Shown here piece after piece: positions 1-8,634 of a DNA stretch of 64,000 nt (position 1 is its first letter; each line of letters begins with the position of its first letter). The stretch is taken from NCBI RefSeq assembly GCF_017355965.1, contig NZ_JAFIQW010000003.1:272001-336000 (forward strand), given 5' to 3'. The translations under genes and the position numbers were made by a program. Source of the DNA: Desertivibrio insolitus (GTDB lineage Bacteria; Actinomycetota; Actinomycetes; Actinomycetales; Microbacteriaceae). The notes beneath the pieces are model-generated. The model was not told the origin of the DNA, made no database searches, and saw nothing but the letters and a program-made list of their open reading frames with translations.

Positions 1-1289
1 CAGAAGCTGCTGATCGCGGTGGTGACGAACCGCGTTTCATCACTGGAACGAATCCGCTCGGCGATCTCCCTCGAGAGCGAGCCACCGAAGCCTGAGCCGT
101 ACTCGTGAATCTCGTTGCCGATGCAGTACAGAACGACGCTCGGATGATTGAAGTCCTTTCGCACCATCGCATCGACATCGCGAGCCCACCATTCTGGGAA
201 GTCAAGGGTGTAGTCGTACGGCTTGTTCATCTCGGTCCAAGCGTCGAACGTCTCGTCGAACACGAGCATGCCGAGCCGATCACACGCGTCCAACATCGCG
301 GGGCTCGCTGGGCAGTGCGAGCTACGGATTGCGTTGAACCCTGCGGCTTTCAATAACTCGATGCGACGCTCGTCCGCACGACGGATGGTTGCAGCACCCA
401 ATGGACCGTTGTCGTGATGAATGCACGCGCCTCGGAGCTTGATCGGCTCGTCGTTGATGCGCAAGCCGTATTTCGGGTCCAATCGAAGGGTTCGGATGCC
501 GAAGGTCGTGTCCACCTGATGATCGACTCCGCTCTTCTCGTCGTGCAGACGGGCTTGGAAGACGTACAGGTTGGGATCCTCGACACTCCAACGTTGCGGG
601 TTCTGGACGTAGAGCCGGTTGCGCATCGTCGTCGTCGTATTGGGGCGAATCGTGACCGGGCTGTGATCGACTGCGACGACCCTCCCGTCGCCGTCTCGCA
701 ACTCCACCTGCAACGTCAGGGTCTGCGTAGTCGGGCTCGCGTTCCGTACCAGCACCGCCGTCTCGACCACAGCGCGCTCGGCGTCGACGTCCGGAGTCGT
801 GACCCGGATCTCGTCGTCCACGATGTGTGTGAGTGGCGTGACGACGAGGTGAACGTCCCGGTAGATGCCAAGGCCGGTGTACCAGCGTGAATCCTGCCCC
901 GCGCGCGCTTCCACGCGCACGACATTCTCCTGGCCGTACCGCAGCTGAGCGTCGAGGGGAACGCGGAACACTGAGTAGCCGTACTTCCACTGACCTGCGA
1001 ACTCGTCGTTCACATACACCATGGCGTCGCGGTACACGCCTTCAAACTCCAGCGTCGCTCGCCGCTCACGCCATTCCACGGGCACGGCGAATCGCTTGGT
1101 GTACTCGACCTCTCCACCGGGGAAGAACGCGGCCGACGCGCCCCCGATGGCCTCGGCGGATCGTTCGAAATGAATCATCGCGTCGTGGGGAAGAGTGACC
1201 TTCTCCGATCCAGCGCCTCCCATCAGATCGGTGAATCCACTGATCTTTCGACGGACCGTCCAGTCGTCGTTGAACAGGTGCTTGCTCAT
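1..1289 (-). CDS. Glycoside hydrolase family 2 protein (beta-galactosidase/glucuronidase-like), 3' end outside window
   Basis: Reading the minus strand from the ATG at 1289 gives 429 codons with no stop before the window edge, so the C-terminus is missing. The start has GGAG about six bases upstream. The visible order is that of GH2: an N-terminal jelly-roll sugar-binding domain (about residues 1-150), an Ig-like domain (about 160-260) and the start of the TIM barrel. The barrel carries the family motif NHPSVVLYCIGNE; the Glu after Asn (about residue 393) is the expected acid/base. The nucleophile Glu would lie beyond the edge. There is no signal peptide, so it should be cytosolic and act on imported beta-glycosides; the sugar cannot be decided here. 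It is divergent from the MFS gene. Family call is firm, substrate is not. Confidence 0.9.
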   Translation of the reverse strand, partial: MSKHLFNDDWTVRRKISGFTDLMGGAGSEKVTLPHDAMIHFERSAEAIGGASAAFFPGGEVEYTKRFAVPVEWRERRATLEFEGVYRDAMVYVNDEFAGQWKYGYSVFRVPLDAQLRYGQENVVRVEARAGQDSRWYTGLGIYRDVHLVVTPLTHIVDDEIRVTTPDVDAERAVVETAVLVRNASPTTQTLTLQVELRDGDGRVVAVDHSPVTIRPNTTTTMRNRLYVQNPQRWSVEDPNLYVFQARLHDEKSGVDHQVDTTFGIRTLRLDPKYGLRINDEPIKLRGACIHHDNGPLGAATIRRADERRIELLKAAGFNAIRSSHCPASPAMLDACDRLGMLVFDETFDAWTEMNKPYDYTLDFPEWWARDVDAMVRKDFNHPSVVLYCIGNEIHEYGSGFGGSLSREIAERIRSSDETRFVTTAISSF

Positions 1290-1417
1290 GGTGCTCCGTT
1301 CGAGCTGATTCGTGAGCGCGCAGGCTCCAGGCTCATAGGTGTACCGACGGGAAGGCTCGGCCGGCTTGTTCCATCGTGCATACTCGTCAGCCTGGCCGTG
1401 GGCAACACGGCGAACGG

Positions 1418-1460
1418 CGCTTGCGCAAATCGGAGTCACATGGAGAGCGGTCTGTCAACC
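1418..1460 (-). promoter_or_regulatory. Possible promoter/operator of the GH2 gene
   Basis: On the minus strand a TTGACA (1453-1458) is followed by a poor -10 and, 20-odd bases on, by the perfect palindrome TTGCGCAA. A palindrome with central CG just downstream of a -35 is the usual layout for a LacI-family operator, but no second copy supports it. Tentative. Confidence 0.25.
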
Positions 1461-1529
1461 GCTCTGTAGCGTGGGAACCCCCGCCCCTTGCGGTGTTGCG
1501 CGCCTGCCAGCTTGAGCAGCGTCCAGGGT

Positions 1530-2798
1530 ATGAGAAGGCAACCCGTGTCGCTCGTCGGCCGACTCGAACAACGCACACTTTCTGGCGCGCACTTCCCACG
1601 CCGAGGGCTGCTGATCCTTGCCGCTGCAATCTTCGTGTCCATGTCGACCGAGTTCCTGCCCGGCGGTCTGCTTCCCAACATCGCTGCTACTTTCGGGCGA
1701 CCGGTGACCGACGTAGGCCAAATGGTCACGGTCTTCGCTGCCGCCGTAGTAATCACCACTACGCCGCTAGCGGGACTCACTCGTCGCGTACCCCGCAAAG
1801 CACTCGCCGTGGTCGCCCTTGTGGGCATCGCTTTTGCGACCGCGCTCACCGCTTTCGCTCCGACGTTCGAGATCCTGGTGATCGCGCGTGGGGCAGGCGG
1901 CGTGGCGCACGGCCTCTTCTGGTCTGTCGCCGCCGCTTACGCCGCCGACCTAGTTCCTCCTGATCAGCTCGGGCGCGCCACCGCGCTCACCGCGGCTGGA
2001 GGTTCCCTCGCGGGAGTGCTCGGGGTGCCGCTGGGCAATGCGCTCGGTCAGGCCTTCGGATGGCGGATGGCGTTCGGAACTCTCGCTGTTGTCGCGGGGT
2101 TGGTGGTAGTCCTCGTCGTCCTCTTGCTGCCGGCGGTCACGCACCCGACCGCCTCAGACGTCGCCGACCGGAATCGCTCGGGTCGAGGGTCTTCCGCCTT
2201 CCCTGCCATCTTCATCATCTGCTTGATGATTCTCCTTGTCGTAACAGGGCAGACGAGCTACGGCACGTACTCGGTGGTGTGGCTCGGAGAGATCGCATCG
2301 ATTCCGTCCGACGCGATTCCACTGTTCCTTCTCGCCACAGGCCTCGCGTCACTCGTTGCCGTGTCCGTTATGGGGCGTGTCGCAGACCGCTACCCAGACG
2401 CTTCGTTGGTGGTGGCGATCGCGCTGGTAGCAGCCCTCAGTGCGCTCTTCCTCGTTACGGCTGCTTGGAGCGTCGCCGCGCTGGTGCTCCTTGCGCTGCT
2501 GCAGGCGATGGTGTTCGCGGTCGTGCCGATGCTGCTTCAGGCCAGGATGATGCGGATCGTTCCGCCGCGCCAGCGTTCGACGGCGGCCGCGCTGCAAACC
2601 ACCGCTTTCAACATCGCGATTGGGGGCGGCGCGGTAGTCGGCGGCGTTGCGATAGACGAGTTGGGGCTCCGGACGCTGCCCCTTACCGCTGCAGCCTTCG
2701 CCGCTGCGTCGTTGCTCGTCCTGTTAGTCGCAAGGCCGCTGATCGCGCCCCCCTCCGCCTCGTCCCGGACCAGCCTGGAAGCGCGCAATTCTCGTTGA
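1530..2798 (+). CDS. MFS transporter, DHA1/AraJ-like efflux permease
   Basis: A 422-residue hydrophobic protein with about twelve membrane segments. After transmembrane segment 2 the loop has the MFS signature region (PLAGLTRRVPRKALAV), and segments 4-5 show RGAGGVAHGLFW and GGSLAGVLGVPLGNALGQ, the pattern of DHA1 drug or sugar efflux proteins (AraJ, YdhP type). It probably exports small molecules by proton antiport. I chose the ATG at 1530 over the in-frame TTG at 1488, which would add 14 uncharacteristic residues; neither has a good Shine-Dalgarno. It lies divergent from the GH2 gene, so export of a sugar or of a toxic aglycone is conceivable, but the substrate is unknown. Confidence 0.85.
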   Translation: MRRQPVSLVGRLEQRTLSGAHFPRRGLLILAAAIFVSMSTEFLPGGLLPNIAATFGRPVTDVGQMVTVFAAAVVITTTPLAGLTRRVPRKALAVVALVGIAFATALTAFAPTFEILVIARGAGGVAHGLFWSVAAAYAADLVPPDQLGRATALTAAGGSLAGVLGVPLGNALGQAFGWRMAFGTLAVVAGLVVVLVVLLLPAVTHPTASDVADRNRSGRGSSAFPAIFIICLMILLVVTGQTSYGTYSVVWLGEIASIPSDAIPLFLLATGLASLVAVSVMGRVADRYPDASLVVAIALVAALSALFLVTAAWSVAALVLLALLQAMVFAVVPMLLQARMMRIVPPRQRSTAAALQTTAFNIAIGGGAVVGGVAIDELGLRTLPLTAAAFAAASLLVLLVARPLIAPPSASSRTSLEARNSR

Positions 2799-2963
2799 CC
2801 TCGCCCATCGCAACGCAGCGCTCCGTGCTGACGAGCGCGTAGTTCCGCCGCGCGACGACGGCGTGGTCGGTGGATATAGGCACGGGAGCCCGACGGACCC
2901 CTGCAGCGGTAGGCCCACCCCTGTCGCGCCACAGCAGCAGACACAGCAGCTGTGGTCGTCCAA
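2799..2963. other. Non-coding gap after the MFS gene
   Basis: I see no gene, RNA or clear terminator here. It ends at the stop codon of the SDR remnant. Confidence 0.4.
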
Positions 2964-3150
2964 CTAGAGCGTCGTCATCCCGCCGTCGACGCGGAAGAGT
3001 GCACCCGTGGCGAAGTCGGACTCGTCGCTGGCGAGGTAGATCATGATGCCCTCCACATCGCCCGGACGCCCCGGCCGCCCGAGCGGGATGCGAGACACGA
3101 TCGCCGCTCGGGACTCGGCATCCTGCAAGATCGCTCTTCGGACCGTGGAG
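2964..3150 (-). pseudogene. C-terminal remnant of an SDR-family oxidoreductase
   Basis: Minus-strand reading upstream of the TAG at 2964-2966 gives a classic SDR C-terminus: [15 protein letters not shown], then [13 protein letters not shown], then [16 protein letters not shown]. By eye about 41 of the last 56 residues match the C-terminus of the intact SDR at 56334-57089, including the identical ending DGGMTTL. The similarity stops near 3150. The frame closes upstream at a TGA near 3194 without a usable start, and the Rossmann and YxxxK parts are absent, so about four fifths of the gene is gone. It is a relic of a duplicated or related locus. Confidence 0.85.
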
Positions 3151-3314
3151 CCCCGATTTCGCGATGGGATGGGCGCGGCGCGGCGCGGTTTCGACAGCCG
3201 TCATCGCGAACTTGAGGCGCGGCCGTTGCTACAGCATCCTGACTCGACTGCAACAGCAACAGCCGCCCGAGAGCTCGCACTCGCCTCTGCGCGACCTCGC
3301 GGAGCCTCTGCCAA

Positions 3315-3373
3315 GCAAAGTGTCGCTAGTGACACACAACGACACTTTGCATGGCTCAACGACACTTTGTGTG
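3315..3373. repeat. Three copies of a CGACACTTTG unit (one inverted, two direct)
   Basis: GCAAAGTGTCG at 3315-3325 pairs with CGACACTTTGC at 3340-3350 (11-bp arms, 14-base loop). CAACGACACTTTG occurs at 3337-3349 and again at 3357-3369, twenty bases apart. The block lies directly downstream of the dnaB stop (3391, minus strand), so the inverted pair may act as its terminator, though there is no clean T-run. Confidence 0.6.
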
Positions 3374-3390
3374 ATCCGCCACAGACGCAG

Positions 3391-4761
3391 CTACACGCGC
3401 GGCATGTCCGCGAAGCGTGAGAAGTGCCCGTGGAAGCCGACCGTGATCGTCGCGGTCGGGCCGTTGCGGTGCTTGGCCACGATGAGGTCGGCCTCGCCCG
3501 CACGCGGGCTCTCCTTGTCGTAGACGCTCTCACGGTGCAGCAGGATCACCATGTCGGCGTCCTGCTCGATCGAGCCCGACTCGCGCAGGTCGGAGATCAC
3601 GGGGAGTTTGTCGGCACGCTGCTCGGAACCACGGTTCAGCTGAGACAGGGCGATCACGGGCACCTGCAGCTCCTTGGCGAGCAGCTTGAGCGCACGGGAG
3701 AACTCCGAGACCTCCTGCTGGCGGTTCTCGACCTTCTTGCCCGACGTCATGAGCTGCAGGTAGTCGATGATGACCATCTTGAGGCCCGCCTTCTGCTTGA
3801 GGCGACGGCACTTCGCACGGATCTCCGGCAGGGTCATGTTCGGGCTGTCGTCGATGTACAGCGGAGCGTCGTTGATGCGACCGCGGGTCGACGCGATCGT
3901 CGTCCAGTCGCGGCTCTCGACCGTGCCCTTGCGCATGGCCTGCAGCGGCACGCTGGCCTCGGCCGACAGCAGTCGCATCGCGATCTCGCTGCGCCCCATC
4001 TCGAGGGAGAAGAAGATGCTCGGCATGTCGTTCTTGACGGATGCCGCGCGCGCGAAGTCGAGGGCGAGCGTCGACTTACCCATGGCGGGGCGGGCCGCCA
4101 CGACGATCATCTGCCCGCCGTGGAAGCCGTTGGTCAACTGGTCGAGGTCGGCGAAGCCGGTGGGCACGCCGGTGAGACCGTCACCGCGGTGGGCGGCCGC
4201 CTCCATCTCGTCGAGGGCGGTGTGCACGGCGTCGCTCAGCGGGACGTAGTCCTCCGACTCCGACTCGCTCATCACCGAGTAGACCTCGGCCTGGGCGCTG
4301 TTGACGAGGTCGGTGACCTCGCCCTCGCTCGCGTAGCCCATCTGGGCAATGCGGGTGCCGGCCTCGACGAGGCGGCGGAGCACCGCCTTCTCGGCGACGA
4401 TCGAGGCGTAGAAGCCCGCGTTGGCCGCGGTGGGCACGAGACTCGTGAGGCTGTGCAGGTACTCGGGGCCGCCGGCGCGGCTGAGCTCGCCCGACTTGGT
4501 CAGCTCGTCCGTGACGGCGATGACGTCGGTGGGCTCGCCGTGCGAGTACAGGCTGAGGATCGCGTTGTAGATCAGCTCGTGCTTCGGCATGTAGAAGTCG
4601 GCGGCACGCACGACCTCCAGCACGTCGGCCACGGCGTCCTTGCTGAGCAGCATGCCGCCGATCGCGCTCTGCTCCGCCAGCAGGTCGTGCGGCGGGGTCC
4701 GCTCCGCGACCGCGCCCTGCGGGCGAGGCGAGTCAGCGAGACCGAGATGTGCGATCGACAC
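3391..4761 (-). CDS. dnaB: Replicative DNA helicase DnaB
   Basis: A 456-residue hexameric 5'-3' helicase that unwinds DNA ahead of the replisome. The N-terminal DnaB domain (HDLLAEQSAIGGMLLS onward) is followed by the RecA-like domain with Walker A ARPAMGKST (about residues 223-231), Walker B MVIIDYLQLM (about 329-338) and the motif SQLNRGSEQR. Length is normal and I see no intein. I chose the GTG at 4761: it gives VSIAHLGL and has GGAGGG six bases upstream, whereas the longer open frame adds 23 residues without a ribosome site. It lies about 860 bases downstream of rplI, in the same direction but separated by a hairpin terminator. Another helicase-loading factor candidate, the DciA-like gene, is at 30617. 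Confidence 0.96.
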   Translation of the reverse strand: MSIAHLGLADSPRPQGAVAERTPPHDLLAEQSAIGGMLLSKDAVADVLEVVRAADFYMPKHELIYNAILSLYSHGEPTDVIAVTDELTKSGELSRAGGPEYLHSLTSLVPTAANAGFYASIVAEKAVLRRLVEAGTRIAQMGYASEGEVTDLVNSAQAEVYSVMSESESEDYVPLSDAVHTALDEMEAAAHRGDGLTGVPTGFADLDQLTNGFHGGQMIVVAARPAMGKSTLALDFARAASVKNDMPSIFFSLEMGRSEIAMRLLSAEASVPLQAMRKGTVESRDWTTIASTRGRINDAPLYIDDSPNMTLPEIRAKCRRLKQKAGLKMVIIDYLQLMTSGKKVENRQQEVSEFSRALKLLAKELQVPVIALSQLNRGSEQRADKLPVISDLRESGSIEQDADMVILLHRESVYDKESPRAGEADLIVAKHRNGPTATITVGFHGHFSRFADMPRV

Positions 4762-5571
4762 AGTGATTCCCTCCGTGCTCCCCAACACCGAAACGGATGT
4801 CTTCGGCTTCACGGGAAGGTGTAGCCGCACCCCACGACATCGGTTCCCGCGGCAGGCTCACCCCGTCCGAGTCGTGCGCCCACCGTACGGACGGCCCCGG
4901 CGCGGCGCCAAACGCGGCCTGTGGATAACTCTGGGGAGAAGTCTCCGGTTCATCCGCAGTTCACCGGATCGGCATGTGGGGAAGACTGGGGATAACCCCT
5001 GTGGGGAAGAACCCGCAGAGGTGCTTGACCAGGACTTTTCCTCGTCACAGGATGTGGAATGCACACACCTTCGACCTGTGGTTCAAGGTTGTGGGAAATC
5101 CGGTCACCCTGTGCACAAACAGGGGGATAAATGACCCCACAAAGGGGGGAACCTTACCCCCTCAAGGGGGGCTGGTGGGCCGCATCCTCGGAGCCGCTAG
5201 GGGCGCCGGATCCACGACGACGAGCGCCCCGACCGGGATCAGCATCGCCCGTCATCCGGGCACCTCGACGACGACACGCGGTGCCGGCGACCGGTCGATC
5301 GCCGGCGACTGGTTCAGCGCGAGCTGCGACGTGCGGTAGGGCGGTCCGGCCTCGACGGGAGGAATCGGCGGTCGCGCCCGCTGAGCCGCCCTGAGCGCCG
5401 CCTTGCAGGCTCATGGGCGGTGTGCGAGGGGGACGGCGGTCTGAACGCGTGAGAGGGCGGCCAGCGCCCGCTCTGGGCCGGAAAGAGCACACCCGGCTCG
5501 CTGCTCGTGCCCTCCGCTCACCCGACACTTCACCTCGAGCGACCGCGGCCACGCGGCATCCGGGTTAACGA
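4762..5571. other. Long non-coding region between dnaB and rplI with DnaA-box-like sites
   Basis: About 810 bases without a convincing gene; open frames here have arginine/serine/glycine-rich, non-protein-like translations. The part from 4920 to 5135 has a perfect DnaA box and two weaker ones in the same orientation, several TGTGG/CACA words, and a run with GGGGGGAACCTTACCCCC at 5143-5162. The dnaB promoter should lie near its left end but I cannot place it with confidence. Confidence 0.5.
4920..4928 (-). promoter_or_regulatory. DnaA box upstream of dnaB (perfect)
   Basis: TGTGGATAA, the reverse complement of the consensus TTATCCACA. TGGGGATAA (4987-4995, one mismatch) and GGGGGATAA (5122-5130, two mismatches) follow in the same orientation. 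This could be DnaA control of dnaB or a DnaA-titrating site. Confidence 0.6.
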
Positions 5572-5609
5572 CAACCGGCGGCGGACCCGTGAGGGCCCAC
5601 CGCCGGTTG
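5572..5609 (-). terminator. Terminator of the rpsF-ssb-rpsR-rplI operon
   Basis: Perfect 10-bp stem CAACCGGCGG / CCGCCGGTTG with an 18-base loop, ending 15 bases downstream of the rplI stop; only a short T-rich stretch follows. Confidence 0.7.
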
Positions 5610-5624
5610 CTGATCGTGTCGCGA

Positions 5625-6077
5625 CTACTTCGCGGCGACGACCTGGAGGTTGATCGTCGCGACGAGGTCCTCGCGGAGACGGATCGTCGCCTCGTGGTCA
5701 CCGGTCGACTTGATCGGCGTCGGGATCTCGACCTTGCGGCGGTCGATCTCGGCGATGCCGGCGGCCTTGACCGCGTCGGCGATGTCGGCCGGGCGGACCG
5801 AACCGAACAGACGACCCTCGGCGCCGGCCTTGACGGTCAGCGTGACGGTCGCGGCCGAAAGGCGCGCCTTGAGGTCGCGGGCCTCTTCGATCGTGGCGAG
5901 CTCGCGGGCCTCGCGGCCCGCCTTGATCGCCTCGACCTGCTTCTGGCCACCACGGGACCACGCCACGGCGAAGCCCTGCGGGATCAGGTAGTTGCGGGCG
6001 AAACCGGGCTTGACGTCGACGACGTCACCGGCGGAGCCGAGGCCGGAGACCTCGTGCGTGAGAATGAGCTTCGACAT
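5625..6077 (-). CDS. rplI: 50S ribosomal protein L9
   Basis: 150 residues, normal length. The N-terminal rRNA-binding domain has the L9 signature ([21 protein letters not shown]), followed by the long helix and the C-terminal domain ([19 protein letters not shown]). It is the last gene of the rpsF-ssb-rpsR-rplI operon, ten bases after rpsR. Role: large-subunit protein near the base of the L1 stalk, involved in translational fidelity. Confidence 0.98.
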   Translation of the reverse strand: MSKLILTHEVSGLGSAGDVVDVKPGFARNYLIPQGFAVAWSRGGQKQVEAIKAGREARELATIEEARDLKARLSAATVTLTVKAGAEGRLFGSVRPADIADAVKAAGIAEIDRRKVEIPTPIKSTGDHEATIRLREDLVATINLQVVAAK

Positions 6078-6087
6078 CGGGTGACTC

Positions 6088-6351
6088 CTAGCGTCCCGAG
6101 CCCGCGTACGGCAGCAGAGCCATCTCGCGCGCGTTCTTCACGGCGCGGGCGATGAGGCGCTGCTCCTGCACGGAGACACCGGTGATTCGGCGGGCACGGA
6201 TCTTGCCGCGCTCCGAGATGAACTTGCGAAGCGTGGCGACGTCCTTGTAGTCGATGACGCCGACGCGGATCGACTTCGCGGGAGCGGCGTTCTTGCCGCC
6301 CTTGGCCCCGCGGAGCGGCTTGCGGCGGTCGCCGCTGCTCTTTCCAGCCAT
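6088..6351 (-). CDS. rpsR: 30S ribosomal protein S18
   Basis: 87 residues with the S18 core [18 protein letters not shown] and [29 protein letters not shown]. The basic N-terminus is rich in lysine and glycine and I see no zinc-binding cysteines, so this is a Zn-independent (C-minus) form. It binds S6 on the small-subunit platform. It follows ssb by 41 bases. Confidence 0.98.
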   Translation of the reverse strand: MAGKSSGDRRKPLRGAKGGKNAAPAKSIRVGVIDYKDVATLRKFISERGKIRARRITGVSVQEQRLIARAVKNAREMALLPYAGSGR

Positions 6352-6392
6352 GTCTTTCTTCTTTCTGGTCTATTCCGTCTGACCGCTACGGA

Positions 6393-6908
6393 TCAGAAGG
6401 GGGTCTCGTCGTTGTAGCCGCCGGGGTTGCTCCACACGTCCTGAGCGGCAGCGCCGCCCGAGGAGGACTGGGAGCCCCACGGCTCGTCGCTCACAGCGCC
6501 CTGCGAACCGCCGCGGCCGCCGAAGCTGCCGCCTCCGCCGCCACCCGATGCACGGGTGACCTGCGCGGTCGCATACCGGAGCGAGGGGCCGATCTCGTCG
6601 ACCTCCAGCTCGATGGTGGAGCGCTTCTCGCCTTCCTTGGTCTCGTACGAGCGCTGCTTGAGGCGCCCGGTCGCGATGACTCGCGAGCCCTTGGTGAGCG
6701 ATCCGGCGACGTGCTCGGCGAAGTCACGCCACACGCTGGCGCGGAGGAACAGCGCTTCGCCGTCCTTCCACTCGTTGCTGGCACGGTCGAACGTGCGCGG
6801 CGTCGACGCGATCGTGAAGTTCGCGACGGCCAGGCCGTTCTGCGTGTAACGCAGCTCCGGGTCGGCGGTGAGGTTACCGACGACGGTGATGACGGTCTCG
6901 CCGGCCAT
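6393..6908 (-). CDS. ssb: Single-stranded DNA-binding protein
   Basis: 171 residues. The OB fold ([20 protein letters not shown] to about residue 110) is followed by a glycine/serine-rich linker and the acidic tip DETPF, which recruits repair and replication proteins. Start ATG at 6908 lies three bases after the rpsF stop and has no own Shine-Dalgarno, so translation is probably coupled to rpsF. Covers single-stranded DNA during replication, repair and recombination. Confidence 0.97.
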   Translation of the reverse strand: MAGETVITVVGNLTADPELRYTQNGLAVANFTIASTPRTFDRASNEWKDGEALFLRASVWRDFAEHVAGSLTKGSRVIATGRLKQRSYETKEGEKRSTIELEVDEIGPSLRYATAQVTRASGGGGGGSFGGRGGSQGAVSDEPWGSQSSSGGAAAQDVWSNPGGYNDETPF

Positions 6909-6911
6909 CGA

Positions 6912-7295
6912 CTACTCGGCGGCCTTCGCGGGACGGGCGGGGGCGGCGGCCTTGCGGGCGGCGCGCTCGTCGGCACGCTTGGTCGCGGCGGCGACCTGCG
7001 CGATGGCCTCCTCGGCGCGGAGCACCTTGGTGCGCAGCACGGCCTCGCTCAGACCGAGCTGGCGGTCGAGCTCCTGCGTCGCGGCGGTGTTCGCGGTGAA
7101 GTTGACGACGGCGTAGATGCCCTCGGACTTCTTCTTGATCTCATAGGCGAGACGACGGCGACCCCAGATGTCGATGTTGTCGATCGTTCCACCATCGTTG
7201 CGGATGACGTTGAGGAACCGATCGAGGCTGGGAGCCACGGTGCGCTCGTCGATCTCCGGATCGAGGATCACCATGAGTTCGTACTGATGCGTCAC
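6912..7295 (-). CDS. rpsF: 30S ribosomal protein S6
   Basis: 127 residues beginning [16 protein letters not shown], with the S6 core [23 protein letters not shown] and an alanine/lysine-rich tail. I chose the GTG at 7295 because AAAGGAGGT lies six bases upstream; the longer frame to 7325 would put that site inside the gene. First gene of the S6-SSB-S18-L9 operon. Forms a heterodimer with S18 on the 30S subunit. Confidence 0.97.
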   Translation of the reverse strand: MTHQYELMVILDPEIDERTVAPSLDRFLNVIRNDGGTIDNIDIWGRRRLAYEIKKKSEGIYAVVNFTANTAATQELDRQLGLSEAVLRTKVLRAEEAIAQVAAATKRADERAARKAAAPARPAKAAE

Positions 7296-7322
7296 TAACC
7301 CACCTCCTTTGGTCTTAGCGGC

Positions 7323-7337
7323 CACAGACGGTCTGTG
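7323..7337 (-). promoter_or_regulatory. Hairpin in the rpsF leader
   Basis: Perfect inverted repeat CACAGAC-G-GTCTGTG between the rpsF promoter and its Shine-Dalgarno. Many bacteria carry an S6:S18-binding leader element here with a conserved CCG; the minus-strand RNA has CCG both within the hairpin and just after it, so an autoregulatory leader is possible but unproven. Confidence 0.4.
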
Positions 7338-7390
7338 ACAGGAGGGTCATGCATCGTGCCCATGGCCATAGGGGCCCGGGCAACCTGCCT

Positions 7391-7420
7391 AGTGTAGTTC
7401 GGTACGCATCAGAACCTCAA
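7391..7420 (-). promoter_or_regulatory. Promoter of the rpsF operon
   Basis: Minus strand -35 TTGAGG (7415-7420), 18-base spacer, -10 TACACT (7391-7396). It overlaps the ribosome site of the divergent ino1 gene, and the same bases read on the plus strand as TAGTGT, a possible ino1 -10. Confidence 0.55.
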
Positions 7421-7431
7421 GGAGCAACTGA

Positions 7432-8511
7432 ATGAGCATCCGCCTGGCCATCGCGGGCGTCGGCAACTGCGCGAGCTCCCTCGTGCAGGGCCTCTTCCAC
7501 TACGCGGACGTCTCGGACGACGAACTCGTCCCCGGTCTCATGCACACCGTGTTCGGGCCGCACCGCATCCGCGACATCGAGGTGGTCGCCGCATTCGACG
7601 TCGACGCGACGAAGGTGGGCACGGATGTCTCCGACGCGATCTTCGCCGGACATAACAACACCCTCCGCTTCGCCGACGTTCCCGAGATCGGGGTGCCCGT
7701 GCTGCGGGGACCGACGCTCGACGGACTGGGGGAGTACTACCGCGACGCGGTCGAGGAGTCGTCGGCGGAGCCGGTCGACGTGGCATCCGTTCTCCGTGAA
7801 ACGGGTGCGGACGTGCTCGTCTGCTACCTGCCCGTCGGCAGCGAGGAGGCGGCGAAGCACTACGCGCAGGCCGCCCTCGACGCGGGGGTCGCGTTCGTCA
7901 ACGCGCTGCCCGTGTTCATCGCGAGCGACCCGGAGTGGGCCGCGAAGTTCACCGAGGCCGGCGTGCCGATCGTGGGCGACGACATCAAGAGCCAGGTCGG
8001 CGCGACCATCACCCACCGCGTGCTCGCGCGGCTGTTCGAGGAGCGCGGGCTCGTGCTCGACCGCACGTACCAGCTGAACGTCGGCGGCAACATGGACTTC
8101 CGCAACATGCTCGAGCGGCAGCGGCTCGCGTCGAAGAAGATCTCCAAGACGCAGGCGGTCACCTCGAACCTCGACACGACGACGCTGCCCGCCGAGGGCG
8201 TGCACATCGGGCCGAGCGACCACGTGCCGTGGCTCGAGGACCGCAAGGTCGCGTTCGTGCGCCTCGAGGGCCACGGCTTCGGCGGTGCGCCGACGAGCCT
8301 GGAGTACCGCCTCGAGGTGTGGGACTCCCCGAACTCCGCCGGCGTCGTCATCGACGCGATCCGCGCGGCCAAGATCGCGGCGGATGCCGGGCTCGGGGGC
8401 CCCCTCGAGTCGGCGAGCGCCTACTTCATGAAGTCCCCGGCGAAGCAGTACCCCGACCCGGTGGCGCGGCAGCTGCTCGAGGAGTTCATCGCGGCGCATC
8501 CTGGGGCCTGA
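7432..8511 (+). CDS. ino1: Inositol-3-phosphate synthase
   Basis: 359 residues. Converts glucose 6-phosphate to 1D-myo-inositol 3-phosphate using bound NAD, the entry to phosphatidylinositol and mycothiol in actinobacteria. The N-terminal NAD-binding motif [14 protein letters not shown] and the later blocks [33 protein letters not shown] and SKTQAV mark the prokaryotic Ino1 family. AAGGAG sits seven bases before the ATG. Divergent from rpsF with a very short shared promoter region; followed by a hairpin shared with the convergent CCA-adding gene. Confidence 0.96.
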   Translation: MSIRLAIAGVGNCASSLVQGLFHYADVSDDELVPGLMHTVFGPHRIRDIEVVAAFDVDATKVGTDVSDAIFAGHNNTLRFADVPEIGVPVLRGPTLDGLGEYYRDAVEESSAEPVDVASVLRETGADVLVCYLPVGSEEAAKHYAQAALDAGVAFVNALPVFIASDPEWAAKFTEAGVPIVGDDIKSQVGATITHRVLARLFEERGLVLDRTYQLNVGGNMDFRNMLERQRLASKKISKTQAVTSNLDTTTLPAEGVHIGPSDHVPWLEDRKVAFVRLEGHGFGGAPTSLEYRLEVWDSPNSAGVVIDAIRAAKIAADAGLGGPLESASAYFMKSPAKQYPDPVARQLLEEFIAAHPGA

Positions 8512-8527
8512 GCTCGGCCTCGAGAGT

Positions 8528-8569
8528 GCGGAAAGTGCTGCTTCCGGTGACGGATGCAGCACTTTCTGC
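8528..8569. terminator. Bidirectional terminator between ino1 and the CCA-adding enzyme gene
   Basis: GCGGAAAGTGCTGC (8528-8541) pairs with GCAGCACTTTCTGC (8556-8569), a 14-bp stem with one mismatch, between two convergent genes. Confidence 0.7.
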
Positions 8570-8634
8570 GCTTTCGGGCGGGTAGCAGGGCCTCGATACG
8601 CCGCCGAGGCGGCCACTCGACCGCCGAGAGAGCG

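Noticed and set aside
5154..5552. 132-codon minus-strand frame between dnaB and rplI
   Set aside because: Arg/Gly/Ala-rich translation, no ribosome site, no recognisable motif.
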